From assembly GCA_017630455.1 (NCBI GenBank), contig JAGBVG010000057.1, positions 1-35,373 of the forward strand: DNA of 35,373 nt, read 5' to 3'. A model generated the notes under the pieces. It saw nothing but the letters and a program-made list of their open reading frames with translations. It had not been told where the DNA came from and did not search any database. Position numbers and translations under genes: made by a program. How positions within the stretch are numbered: position 1 is the stretch's first letter; each line of letters starts with the position of its first letter. The DNA is from Alistipes sp. GTDB lineage: Bacteria; Bacteroidota; Bacteroidia; Bacteroidales; Rikenellaceae. Below, piece after piece: positions 14,559 to 22,269 of the stretch.

Positions 14559-17024
14559 TTATTTACGAATCTCAGCACCTGTCTTCTGCTCAAGCTGAGT
14601 CTGGATGTTTGCCATAGTGCGCTCGATCTGCTTGTCGGTGAGGGTCTGGGTCTTATCCTCGAGGATGAAGCTCAAGGCGTATGACTTCTTGCCCTCTGGG
14701 AGCTTGTCACCCTCATATACGTCGAACAACGATACCGACTTGAGGAGCTTCTTCTCTGTAGCAAAGGCGATAGAACGCAACTGCGAGAATGTAACGCTCT
14801 TGTTGACCAACAACGCCAAGTCGCGCTTAACCTCTGGGAACTTCGACAACTCCTTGAACTGCACCTTCGACTTCTTGGTCATCTTAACGAGCTGGTCGAA
14901 GTCGATCTCGGCGTAGTATACATCCTGCTTAATGTCGAACTTCTTGCGAACGATAGGCGATACAACACCCATACGCAACACCTCCTTAGGACCCTGCTTA
15001 AATACGATAGCATCGGCATAGAGATCCGACTCCAACGACTCGCACTGCAAAGTGTAGAAGTCGATGCCAAAGCGCTTCAATAGCTTCTCGACCATAGCAC
15101 GGAGTGTGAAGAATGATGCACCCTCGGCCTTGCTGTTCCACGAAAGCTGCGTAGCGAGACCTGTAACGGTGATACCCATACGCATTCCCTCCTCGTACTT
15201 GGCAAGGGCATTCTCCTCCTCAGCCTTTGCGGCGTCGAAGAAGTAGCAGTTACCCACCTCATACATCTTCAGGTTGCCGTTGCGACGGTTAACGTTCAAC
15301 TCTACAGCCTCCAAGGCGTTGAAGAGCAGTGTCTGACGCATAACGTTTAAGTCCTGAGAGAGCGGGTTAAGGATTCTCACGCAACGCTCCACAGGGAATG
15401 TTGTGCAACCCTCGTAGTACGATGACTTGGTGAGTGAGTTTGACATAATCTCGGTGTAGCCATTTGCCGAGAGGTAGTCTGCTGCCATATTCTGCAAGCG
15501 ACTCTTGTTAGGCTTTGGAGCGTAAGAGAGTGTTGAGTTTACGTGGTCTGAGATCTCGATGTTGTTGTAGCCATATACGCGGAGAACATCCTCGATAAGG
15601 TCAGCCTCGCGCTGTACGTCCACGCGGTATGGGGGCACTGCAACGCTCAATACCTCGCCATCGCGACCGCGTACCTCGACATCCAAAGCCTCGAGGATGG
15701 TCATAAATGTCTCCTCTGGGATATCCTTGCCGATGAGTTTGCGAGCACGCTCCAACGAGAACTCAAACTCGAAGTGCTGCGCTGGGGTAGGGTTGATGTC
15801 GATAATCTCCGAAGTGATGCGACCACCTGCCAACTCCTGCATAAGCATAGCCGCGCGCTTCAAGGCATATACCTGAATGTTAGGATCTACGCCGCGCTCG
15901 AAGCGGAATGATGCGTCGGTGTTGAGACCAAAACGCTTAGCAGTCTTACGAACCCATACAGGATGGAAATATGCGCTCTCGATGAATACGTTTACAGTCT
16001 CATCCGAGATACCAGAGTCCTGACCACCGTATACACCTGCGATACACATAGGACGCTCCGCAGAGCAGATCATAAGGTCGTTTGCTGTGAGTGTGCGCTC
16101 TACGCCATCCAAGGTCACGAACTTCTCGCCCTCAGAGGCAGAACGTACTACCACTTTACCTCCCTCGATCTTATCAGCGTCGAAGGCGTGGAGTGGCTGT
16201 CCCAACTCGAAGAGAACGTAGTTGGTGATATCTACAAGGTTGTTCTTAGGGTTGATACCTGCAGCACGAAGCTCATTCTGCATCCACTCTGGTGATGGGG
16301 CGATTTTGCAGTCGCTAACTGTGATACCAGCATAGCGTGGTGCAGCCTCCGCGTTTACAACCTCTACCTCTATGGTGCGTGATGTGTCGTCAACCTTGAA
16401 GCCATCAACTGATGGGAGCTTAAACTCTACGCGCTCGCCACGGCTCTTGAGATATGCCGCGATGTCGCGTGCAACACCGATGTGCGATGCAGCATCCACA
16501 CGGTTAGGGGTAAGACCGATGCCAATGAGGTAGTCGTCAGCGATGTGGAGATACTCCTTAGCAGGTGTGCCTACTACTGCCTCTGCAGGAAGCTCCATAA
16601 TACCCTCGTGGTTGCGGCCGATGCCAAGCTCATCCTCTGCGCAGAGCATACCGAGTGACTCCACGCCACGAATCTTGCTGCGCTTGATCTTGAACTCCTC
16701 TTCAGAGTCGATAGGGTACAATGCCGCACCTACGGTGGCGCACATAACCTTCAAGCCCTTGCGGCAGTTGGCAGCACCACAGACAATCTGGAGTGGTGCC
16801 TCCGCACCAACATCCACAGTGGTGATGTGGAGGTGGTCCGAATCTGGGTGATCCTCGCAGGTGAGAACCTCGCCTACTACAACACCCTTCAAGCCACCCT
16901 TGATAGTCTCAATCTTCTCGAACTCCTCAACCTCGAGACCGAGTTCGGTCAATATTTCGGCCATACGCTCCGCAGACAAATCAGTGTCGAGATAGCGCTT
17001 TAGCCAGTTATAAGATACGTTCAT
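14559..17024 (-). CDS. pheT: Phenylalanine-tRNA ligase beta subunit
   Basis: An 821-residue beta chain of the alpha2-beta2 phenylalanyl-tRNA synthetase, which charges tRNA-Phe. Domain order is standard: N-terminal B1 (MNVSYNWLKRYLDTDLSAE), the tRNA-binding OB fold at about 40-155 (VVVGEVLTCEDHPDSDHLHITTVDVG), B3/B4 editing domain at about 210-400 (with NPKNNLVDITNYVLFELGQPLHAFDADK), B5 at about 410-485, the catalytic-like core at about 490-700, and the C-terminal ferredoxin-like anticodon-binding domain at about 725-821 (FKELSKFPEVKRDLALLV). pheS is not adjacent, so the two subunits are encoded apart here. The -7 box directly abuts the terminator of the preceding lipoprotein gene. Confidence 0.97.
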   Translation of the reverse strand: MNVSYNWLKRYLDTDLSAERMAEILTELGLEVEEFEKIETIKGGLKGVVVGEVLTCEDHPDSDHLHITTVDVGAEAPLQIVCGAANCRKGLKVMCATVGAALYPIDSEEEFKIKRSKIRGVESLGMLCAEDELGIGRNHEGIMELPAEAVVGTPAKEYLHIADDYLIGIGLTPNRVDAASHIGVARDIAAYLKSRGERVEFKLPSVDGFKVDDTSRTIEVEVVNAEAAPRYAGITVSDCKIAPSPEWMQNELRAAGINPKNNLVDITNYVLFELGQPLHAFDADKIEGGKVVVRSASEGEKFVTLDGVERTLTANDLMICSAERPMCIAGVYGGQDSGISDETVNVFIESAYFHPVWVRKTAKRFGLNTDASFRFERGVDPNIQVYALKRAAMLMQELAGGRITSEIIDINPTPAQHFEFEFSLERARKLIGKDIPEETFMTILEALDVEVRGRDGEVLSVAVPPYRVDVQREADLIEDVLRVYGYNNIEISDHVNSTLSYAPKPNKSRLQNMAADYLSANGYTEIMSNSLTKSSYYEGCTTFPVERCVRILNPLSQDLNVMRQTLLFNALEAVELNVNRRNGNLKMYEVGNCYFFDAAKAEEENALAKYEEGMRMGITVTGLATQLSWNSKAEGASFFTLRAMVEKLLKRFGIDFYTLQCESLESDLYADAIVFKQGPKEVLRMGVVSPIVRKKFDIKQDVYYAEIDFDQLVKMTKKSKVQFKELSKFPEVKRDLALLVNKSVTFSQLRSIAFATEKKLLKSVSLFDVYEGDKLPEGKKSYALSFILEDKTQTLTDKQIERTMANIQTQLEQKTGAEIRK

Positions 17025-17071
17025 AGTATGATGTTTTTAATTATTTGTCTCTACAAATGCCTTTAATCGCA

Positions 17072-17079
17072 CAAAGATA
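17072..17079 (-). promoter_or_regulatory. -7 box of pheT
   Basis: TATCTTTG on the minus strand, one nucleotide after the T-tract of the terminator at 17081-17121. A -33 TTTG is not seen at the usual distance. The leader would be about 45 nt. Confidence 0.6.
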
Positions 17080-17080
17080 C

Positions 17081-17121
17081 AAAAAAAAGTGAAAGTTGAT
17101 AATCCAAACTTCCACTTTTTT
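17081..17121 (-). terminator. Terminator of the carbohydrate-binding lipoprotein gene
   Basis: A 10-bp stem (17088-17097 with 17107-17116, one G-U pair on the minus strand), a 9-nt loop and eight T on the minus strand. Confidence 0.82.
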
Positions 17122-17141
17122 ACTCCTATTGTATATTTGTA

Positions 17142-19124
17142 CTATGGTCTGCCGGGCCATCCTCCGCCACCTCCAGGCCAGTCGCCACCGCCGCCAGGAC
17201 CGCTGCCTGAGTTACCAATGGTTGTTACGGTGCTTGTTGGGGTGAATGTTGTGAGAGTCGTGCCGCCGCTCCACGCGCCACCGTCGTACCATCCTTGCCA
17301 GAAGTCGTTATAGCCTGCTATCGTGCCACCCGATGAGATTGTGTATGTCACGCCGTTGCTGATCTCGGGTGTCGAGAAGCATAGGGTGGAGTTGCTCATC
17401 GCCTGTGGTAACTCAAACGCTAAGAGCGTGTTGTTCGAAGCATCCAAAACCGCTATGTTGCTACCCTGAGTCGCTGTTGCTCCACCATATACCACGGAGT
17501 ATTGCTTGCTCGAGGTGGATGGCTTGCCCATCATCGTGCCACCAATGCCTATCACCGTGCCGCCGTTGATTACCAGCGAGGTACTGTTGTCTACGTCGAT
17601 GCCACCTTCAGGTTCGCGCGAGCCGATGCCTATCATCAAGCCTCCGTTTATTGTCATTGTGCCGTTGGAGTCTATGCCGTCGTTGTTCGTAGCGCGGGCG
17701 TAGACCTTGCCGTCGTTCAGGACAATTGCCTTAGCGGCGTTTATAGCATCGTCGTAGGCGTTGATGATTGTCTCGCCGCCGTTGAATGTGAGTGTCATCT
17801 TACTCTCGAGACCCTCCGAACCCTCGCTTGCTCCCGTCACCGAGATGTTGATGTCTCCGCCGTTGATGGTTATGTTGCCATCTACGCGTATGCCCTTTGA
17901 AGATGAGGTTAGAGAGTTGGAGTAGCGGTATTGTCCGCCTGTGGTGGCGATGTTTATGTCGCCACCCATAACCTCAAGATTACCATCGCAGCTGATGCCC
18001 TTACCTCCTGTACCACTTGAGCTAAGACTTAGGCTGCCGCCATTGATATGGATATCTGTGTCGCTCTTGAGACACGATGCCGAAGAGGTATCCTTGTCCT
18101 CGCTGTCGTAGGTGGCGTTGCCAGATGTGCGGATGTCGAATTTTCCACCATCAACAACTATATCCATATCGCACTTTATGCCCTTGCCAGCAGTGGAGCC
18201 TACGGATGCTGTTATAGCGCCACCCTTGATGACTATGCCTGTGTTATCGTCGCTGTCGCCCTTGACGTGGATGCCATTTTTTGCACTCTCGGTGATAGCT
18301 ACCGTTACGCCAGGACGCTGGTAGTAACAACCGTCGGTTACTATGGCGTGCTTATATTTTCCCGCAACGACTAACGCTCCGTAGCCGCTAAGGATAATGT
18401 TTCCCTCGGCAAAGAGAGATCCCTTTCTATCTTCGTCAACCGCACCAGGTATTGTATAGCTATCCTCACTATATGTAGTGCAGTCGGTTAGGCGGTTTGT
18501 GGTGCCATCTGTGAGGTGTATGTAGACGCGCTTCTTCGACTGAGAGTTGATTGCAGGGCCGCGCTGCGAGGTTATATCAACGCCGCTAAGTGTAAGTTTG
18601 TATTTGTTGTCGCTATAGACCTTGAGGCCACCGTCGTTGGTTACGCCCACGGCGATAATCTCCACGTTGCTCACAGCTCTAAGGTCGAGAGTTACGTATG
18701 CTCCGGTGATGTGGCTAACTACGGAGTTGTTGCTACTCTGAACAGTCGCTTTGTCGTTGTTGAATACCACCTTTACCACATTGCCAAAGGAGTTTAGTTC
18801 GTGGAAAAAGTCGTTGTTGTCTCCGACGATGTCTGAACTGCTGTCGTCAGCCCACAGACCACTCCACTTCTCAATGTCGAAGTTTGCCTCCACATCGGTG
18901 TTAGTGTCATCTTCGGAGTTGTTGTCCTCTGGATCATTCTCCTCAGGATCATTCTTCTTGGAGTTATCACCATCGGGGGTCTCCTTATCCGAAGGGTCTT
19001 CATCTTGTGATGGTGTCTCAATAACCTCCTGTGTAGTATCAATAGTTATGTCGCACGATACGACACTTACAACGAGGATGAATGAGACAATTATACCAAA
19101 AATTTTGTTAATGATGGGGTACAT
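17142..19124 (-). CDS. Carbohydrate-binding beta-helix lipoprotein (Cthe_2159/DUF4353-like)
   Basis: A 660-residue exported lipoprotein: hydrophobic signal then VVSC with the lipidated Cys at 24. Residues 30-85 are an acidic, Asn/Asp/Glu-rich linker. From about 85 onward the chain shows repeated turns of the type hh-INGG-x-hxI (VDGGKFDI, INGGSLSL, MGGDINIAT, INGGDINIS, FNGGETIINAY, INGGLMIGIG, INGGTVIGIG), indicating a parallel beta-helix. This matches the Cthe_2159 family, described as polysaccharide-binding and probably calcium-dependent. The last 25 residues are a Gly/Trp/Pro-rich tail (GGGGDWPGGGGGW). It is the third gene of the unit with the two-TM protein (13 nt gap) and the 5'-nucleotidase. 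The ligand is unknown. Confidence 0.85.
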   Translation of the reverse strand: MYPIINKIFGIIVSFILVVSVVSCDITIDTTQEVIETPSQDEDPSDKETPDGDNSKKNDPEENDPEDNNSEDDTNTDVEANFDIEKWSGLWADDSSSDIVGDNNDFFHELNSFGNVVKVVFNNDKATVQSSNNSVVSHITGAYVTLDLRAVSNVEIIAVGVTNDGGLKVYSDNKYKLTLSGVDITSQRGPAINSQSKKRVYIHLTDGTTNRLTDCTTYSEDSYTIPGAVDEDRKGSLFAEGNIILSGYGALVVAGKYKHAIVTDGCYYQRPGVTVAITESAKNGIHVKGDSDDNTGIVIKGGAITASVGSTAGKGIKCDMDIVVDGGKFDIRTSGNATYDSEDKDTSSASCLKSDTDIHINGGSLSLSSSGTGGKGISCDGNLEVMGGDINIATTGGQYRYSNSLTSSSKGIRVDGNITINGGDINISVTGASEGSEGLESKMTLTFNGGETIINAYDDAINAAKAIVLNDGKVYARATNNDGIDSNGTMTINGGLMIGIGSREPEGGIDVDNSTSLVINGGTVIGIGGTMMGKPSTSSKQYSVVYGGATATQGSNIAVLDASNNTLLAFELPQAMSNSTLCFSTPEISNGVTYTISSGGTIAGYNDFWQGWYDGGAWSGGTTLTTFTPTSTVTTIGNSGSGPGGGGDWPGGGGGWPGRP

Positions 19125-19137
19125 TTTTAATGGTATT

Positions 19138-19410
19138 TTATTGTTGTTTGCTCTTGAACCATTTTTTTACTCTGTGCCACCCCTCCACGCCGATGATTGC
19201 CAATCCGGTGTATTGTGTTGTCTTGGCCAGACCAAAGAGGATGACCCAGAGTGCACTTTTTGCAGTGGCGGAGATGGGTAGTGCCATCTGTGCAAAGGAG
19301 AGGATGTAGAAAGGTATGCACAACGATAAGACTATTACTCCTGTGCGAAATGATAGTCGGCTAAGTAAAACCTTGATATTGTTGAGTATACCTATCAAAA
19401 AACTCTTCAT
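19138..19410 (-). CDS. Small two-helix membrane protein
   Basis: A 90-residue protein with a short basic N-terminus, two hydrophobic segments at about residues 23-43 and 50-72 separated by a short loop (LPISATAKS), and a basic tail (WHRVKKWFKSKQQ), consistent with an inner-membrane hairpin whose ends are cytoplasmic. The pattern around the second helix and the following charged segment faintly recalls the 'transporter suffix domain' proteins, but I cannot confirm that. It begins 3 nt after the 5'-nucleotidase stop and ends 13 nt before the lipoprotein start, so all three are likely translated from one mRNA. Function unknown. Confidence 0.75.
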   Translation of the reverse strand: MKSFLIGILNNIKVLLSRLSFRTGVIVLSLCIPFYILSFAQMALPISATAKSALWVILFGLAKTTQYTGLAIIGVEGWHRVKKWFKSKQQ

Positions 19411-19413
19411 CTC

Positions 19414-20331
19414 CTACTCGTTGGTGATTCCCATAGGGATGTGTACCGCAGGGACGTTTCGCAAGTGGTCGAGGTGCGACATCTGGTCGTCGAAGAAGAT
19501 ATGTGGGCGCATAATCTCCAATACACGATCCTTGGAGATACCTCCCAAGAAGAAGGCCTCGTTAACCTCCACGCCCCAACTCTTGAGGGTGTTCACCACG
19601 CGCTCGTGAGCCGGAGCATTGCGAGCCGTGACGATCGAGATTTTCAACTTGCGTCGATACTCTGTATCCTGTGCCATACGTGCTATCTCGAGTTTCTGCA
19701 GATTCGAAATCTTTATAAGCAGGTCCGCCAAAGGACCGGGGTCGAGAGGCGTGCTTGTTGATGCTTCGTGTTTATGGAAAGCCTTGAGACCCTGCTCCTG
19801 ATATATCTTTTCGCTATCGTCGTCCGCGATAACGCCGTCAAAGTCGAAGGCTATGCGTAGCTCGTCGTCGTAGACATCGTCCATAACCTCGCTGTCGAGA
19901 ACTCGGCCTGCGGCATAGCCAGCGTCGCAAGCACGCTTAACATCGCGCTCCGAGGCTGATAGAAACAATGAGGCGTTGAAGGCTGGGAGGTATTTGTATG
20001 GCGACTCACCTGAGAAGAACGAGGCACGCGAAATATCTAAGCCATAGTGGTTTATGGTGCGGAATACGCGGAGTCCTGTCTCAGGGGAGTTGCGCGAGAG
20101 GAGCACCACCTCCACGGGCATCTCTTCGCAGAAAAGCTCATTGAAACTTAGGAGTCGCTTTACGAATGGAAATGCCACTCCCTTCTCCAGTGGAGTGTCG
20201 ATATTTTGTTCCTGGTAGCGTCGATACTCCTCGAGGCCGCGCTCGGTGTAGACCTTGTCGGACTCCGAAAGGTCGAAGAGTGCAGAGGATGATACTGCCA
20301 CTACGAGTTTATTCTCTATAGGGTATGCCAT
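19414..20331 (-). CDS. Cytosolic 5'-nucleotidase (NT5C1-type, HAD fold)
   Basis: A 305-residue protein of the 5'-nucleotidase family related to mammalian cytosolic 5'-nucleotidase I, which dephosphorylates nucleoside monophosphates. The HAD motif is RIAFDFDGVIADDDSEKIY; the first Asp of DFD should be the phosphorylated nucleophile. Further segments are KISIVTARNAPAHERVVNTLKSWGV (motif II, Thr) and HIFFDDQMSHL (motif IV acids). The frame is open to 20370, but the ATG at 20331 gives the expected start (MAYPIENKLVVAVSSSALFDL) and lies just downstream of a -7 box at 20359-20366, so the longer form would leave little room for a leader. It is the first gene of a three-gene unit with a membrane hairpin protein and a carbohydrate-binding lipoprotein. 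Confidence 0.9.
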   Translation of the reverse strand: MAYPIENKLVVAVSSSALFDLSESDKVYTERGLEEYRRYQEQNIDTPLEKGVAFPFVKRLLSFNELFCEEMPVEVVLLSRNSPETGLRVFRTINHYGLDISRASFFSGESPYKYLPAFNASLFLSASERDVKRACDAGYAAGRVLDSEVMDDVYDDELRIAFDFDGVIADDDSEKIYQEQGLKAFHKHEASTSTPLDPGPLADLLIKISNLQKLEIARMAQDTEYRRKLKISIVTARNAPAHERVVNTLKSWGVEVNEAFFLGGISKDRVLEIMRPHIFFDDQMSHLDHLRNVPAVHIPMGITNE

Positions 20332-20358
20332 AAAAGTTGTTGTATTATATAATGATGC

Positions 20359-20366
20359 CAAAGATA
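20359..20366 (-). promoter_or_regulatory. -7 box of the 5'-nucleotidase operon
   Basis: TATCTTTG on the minus strand, three nucleotides after the T-tract of the tRNA-Gln terminator. It supports the start at 20331, with a leader of about 25 nt. Confidence 0.6.
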
Positions 20367-20368
20367 GC

Positions 20369-20400
20369 AAAAAAATCCGATAAGCGAATGCCTATCGGAT
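20369..20400 (-). terminator. Terminator of tRNA-Gln
   Basis: On the minus strand an 11-bp stem with one G-U pair (outer arm ATCCGATA), loop ATTC, and a run of seven T. Confidence 0.88.
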
Positions 20401-20410
20401 AATTTTGAGG

Positions 20411-20481
20411 TTGAGCTACCGAGATTCGAACTCAGAATAACAGAACCAAAATCTGCTGTGTTACCATTACACCATAGCTCA
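20411..20481 (-). tRNA. tRNA-Gln (anticodon UUG)
   Basis: A 71-nt tRNA on the minus strand. The acceptor stem TGAGCTA pairs with TAGCTCA, followed by discriminator A. The D-arm has TGGTGTAATGGTAACA, the anticodon stem GCAGA/TCTGT encloses the loop TTTTGGT, and the T-arm has GAGTTCGAATCTC. The CCA end is not encoded. Confidence 0.95.
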
Positions 20482-20501
20482 ATCGTTGCTCGTAAGCGGT
20501 G

Positions 20502-20532
20502 CAAATATAGTGTAAAGATTTGAAACGACAAA
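20502..20532 (-). promoter_or_regulatory. Promoter of tRNA-Gln
   Basis: TTTG (20529-20532), a 19-nt spacer and TATATTTG (20502-20509) on the minus strand. The -7 box and the next six bases (GCACCGC context) are the same as at tRNA-Leu. Confidence 0.8.
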
Positions 20533-20570
20533 ATTTTTTGCTATTTCTGTGCCTGAAATCGAACTCTTTG

Positions 20571-21473
20571 CTACTTTCTTCTTCTGCTTCGGAATTGACC
20601 CGGGGTGATGCCAGTATTCTTCTTGAATACACGTGTCAGGTGGTGTGGGTATTTGAAGCCGAGGTGGTAGGCTATCTGTCCGATACTCATAGTGGTATAG
20701 TCAAGCAGTCGCTTAGCCTCGCCGACGATGAAGTTCTGTATGTAGCTGTGTGCCGATATCTTTATGGTGTTGCGTACCACGTCGCCGAGGTAGTTTGCCG
20801 AGAGCCCCATCTCCGAGGCACACGACGCCACGGTGGGTATCTTCCTGCTGATGCTCGGCGGGGTGTTGATATATCTGTCGAGAATATTGTTCAGCGAGGA
20901 GATGATGTTCTGCGCGCTGTTGATAGGTTTCTGGATCTGACGCTCGTAGAAGCGCATACAGACGTTTAGCAGTACGGCAATGCCCGATGCCAAGATTTGT
21001 GACGAGTATTTATCCTGGGCGTTATTTATCTCCTCGTTGATGCTATTCATACAGTTGTATACCATATCTCGCTCGTCGCGTGATAGGCGTATGATGTTGT
21101 CGGTCGGGTTACTGAAGAATGGGTACTCGTCGATACGATTTTGGAGAAGTGTCTCGTGCAGCAGCTCCTTGTCAAAAGCCAAAATATACCCTTCGGGGTG
21201 ATGCGTTGCGCCACTTGAGTGTCTGCCGTAATATCCTGGTGCATAGAATGCTAATATGGCACGTCGTTCATCATCGGGGTTTGATGAAGCTTCGCAGTTT
21301 TCGTCCCAATAGCAAGCTATTGAGTGTATGCCGAATTGCTTAGGAATGTGATGGACAACCTCAATATTGTTAAGGTTGATGATACTCACTAAGGGATTTA
21401 ATGTTGTAGTACCAAAAAAGTTGTTAACATCCTCAATACTATCAAATCTTTCGAATGAATCATCTTGTACCAT
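20571..21473 (-). CDS. AraC family transcriptional regulator
   Basis: A 300-residue regulator with the C-terminal double helix-turn-helix of AraC/XylS proteins (about residues 205-298): the first HTH includes SEMGLSANYLGDVVRN, the second is IGQIAYHLGFKYPHHLTRVFKKNTGITPGQFR, which matches the family signature closely. The N-terminal 170 residues would form a cupin-like sensing domain of the type common in Bacteroidales regulators, with an unknown ligand. No clear target gene sits beside it: the next gene on its strand is tRNA-Gln, and upstream lie the candidate small RNA and a FlK-like thioesterase. An imperfect inverted repeat (ATACTTATTTG / CATAAGTAAAT) lies upstream of its start and may be an autoregulatory site. 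Confidence 0.93.
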   Translation of the reverse strand: MVQDDSFERFDSIEDVNNFFGTTTLNPLVSIINLNNIEVVHHIPKQFGIHSIACYWDENCEASSNPDDERRAILAFYAPGYYGRHSSGATHHPEGYILAFDKELLHETLLQNRIDEYPFFSNPTDNIIRLSRDERDMVYNCMNSINEEINNAQDKYSSQILASGIAVLLNVCMRFYERQIQKPINSAQNIISSLNNILDRYINTPPSISRKIPTVASCASEMGLSANYLGDVVRNTIKISAHSYIQNFIVGEAKRLLDYTTMSIGQIAYHLGFKYPHHLTRVFKKNTGITPGQFRSRRRK

Positions 21474-21491
21474 ACCTCGTCAACTTTATGC

Positions 21492-21499
21492 CAAAAATA
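21492..21499 (-). promoter_or_regulatory. -7 box of the AraC-family gene
   Basis: TATTTTTG on the minus strand, 18 nt before the ATG at 21473. No clear -33 element. Confidence 0.5.
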
Positions 21500-21573
21500 C
21501 TTATTTGAATAAAAGTGTCTGTGAAAAATATAACACATAAGTAAATTTGGTGTTTTTTTCAGTAAATTGTCTA

Positions 21574-21604
21574 TTGTGTGGAACGCCCAATCGCTCTACT
21601 TTTG
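21574..21604 (+). promoter_or_regulatory. Plus-strand promoter of the candidate small RNA
   Basis: TTG (21574-21576), a 20-nt spacer and TACTTTTG (21597-21604), an exact match to TAnnTTTG. It points away from the AraC gene and toward the 3' end of the FlK-like gene, so neither neighbour can use it for sense transcription. Confidence 0.65.
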
Positions 21605-21607
21605 CAG

Positions 21608-21709
21608 CGTGAATTTTTAGCCAGTGTGTTATATCCTTACAATCGGGTTGATGAGGCTTTCATTTGGGTAATGATTGTTTGGATTATGGGGGAGCACACT
21701 GGCTTTTTT
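21608..21709 (+). ncRNA. Candidate small RNA: rod-like hairpin with terminator
   Basis: A predicted transcript of about 100 nt folds into one long imperfect hairpin. The base stem is AGCCAGTGTG (21619-21628) with its exact inverse (21695-21704), followed by six T at 21704-21709. Further in, ATATCC (21631-21636) pairs with 21681-21687 with one bulge, ACAATC (21639-21644) pairs exactly with GATTGT (21673-21678), and GATGA (21650-21654) pairs with 21660-21664 around a 5-nt loop. A consensus promoter lies just upstream. Both flanking genes are on the other strand, so it cannot be their leader or terminator. No reading frame fits the interval. I do not recognise it as 4.5S, 6S, tmRNA or RNase P RNA. 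Possible roles are a trans-acting regulator or a protein-binding RNA. Confidence 0.6.
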
Positions 21710-21727
21710 GTATCCCTAAGTCAGCTG

Positions 21728-22099
21728 CTAAAGCTTGCTGAGAAACTTCTCACGATTCACAATAAAACGTATGTGCTCACCCTCGCCAATGAGAGTGTCG
21801 CCATCGTATGCCATAATCTTGAATGTGAGCTTTCTACCCTCTATAGCAGTGAGTTCGGCAATCGCGCTTATCGCAGCACCTACCTTCGATGGTTTGAGGT
21901 GAGATGTAGATATCATAGAGCCTACGGTGGTGTCACCCTCGTCGAGGTGTAGGGCAACAGCAAGCATCGCGGCGTTCTCCATCAGTGCCACCATTGCTGG
22001 AGTGGCAAGCACCGCCATATCGCCCGAACCTATAAACTCTGCGGTGTTACCATCCATAACGCGCATCACACTTTGGTGTTTTAGTCCTATCTCTAACAT
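21728..22099 (-). CDS. FlK-like hotdog thioesterase
   Basis: A 123-residue single-hotdog thioesterase of the fluoroacetyl-CoA thioesterase (FlK) type, found as short stand-alone proteins in many anaerobes. The active-site region is VLATPAMVALMENAAMLAV, containing the Thr and Glu of the Thr/Glu/His triad, followed by VGSMISTSHLKPSKVGAAI with the His. It would hydrolyse a small acyl-CoA in the cytoplasm; fluoroacetyl-CoA itself is unlikely to be the natural substrate here. It is monocistronic, with a -7 box at 22125-22132 and its stop 18 nt from the end of the convergent candidate small RNA. Confidence 0.88.
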   Translation of the reverse strand: MLEIGLKHQSVMRVMDGNTAEFIGSGDMAVLATPAMVALMENAAMLAVALHLDEGDTTVGSMISTSHLKPSKVGAAISAIAELTAIEGRKLTFKIMAYDGDTLIGEGEHIRFIVNREKFLSKL

Positions 22100-22124
22100 A
22101 ATAATTGTATTTGGTTATATATTA

Positions 22125-22132
22125 CAAAGATA
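22125..22132 (-). promoter_or_regulatory. -7 box of the FlK-like gene
   Basis: TATCTTTG on the minus strand, 26 nt before the ATG at 22099. The upstream DNA is very AT-rich. Confidence 0.6.
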
Positions 22133-22257
22133 AAAATAAATTTTGAAAAAAATAATTTTCTGACACTAAAATCGTTATCTTTAGTAAGATATTATACGCT
22201 TATGGCAGTAAATGAATAATAATGGCGTCGGAAGCGATGAAATCTCAATGTTATTCG

Positions 22258-22265
22258 TATATTTG
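22258..22265 (+). promoter_or_regulatory. -7 box directly before the DUF4294 start
   Basis: TATATTTG ends 4 nt before the ATG at 22270. No -33 TTTG is seen. A second candidate, TATCTTTA at 22176-22183, would give a leader of about 85 nt instead. Confidence 0.4.
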
Positions 22266-22269
22266 TGGT

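Noticed and set aside
21608-21709. 6S RNA
   Set aside because: Rod shape is suggestive, but it is about half the usual 6S length and lacks a single large central bubble.
21578-21952. Open frame of 124 codons on the plus strand overlapping the candidate small RNA
   Set aside because: Its start precedes the predicted transcription start, it runs through the T-tract terminator, and its second half is antisense to the FlK-like thioesterase.
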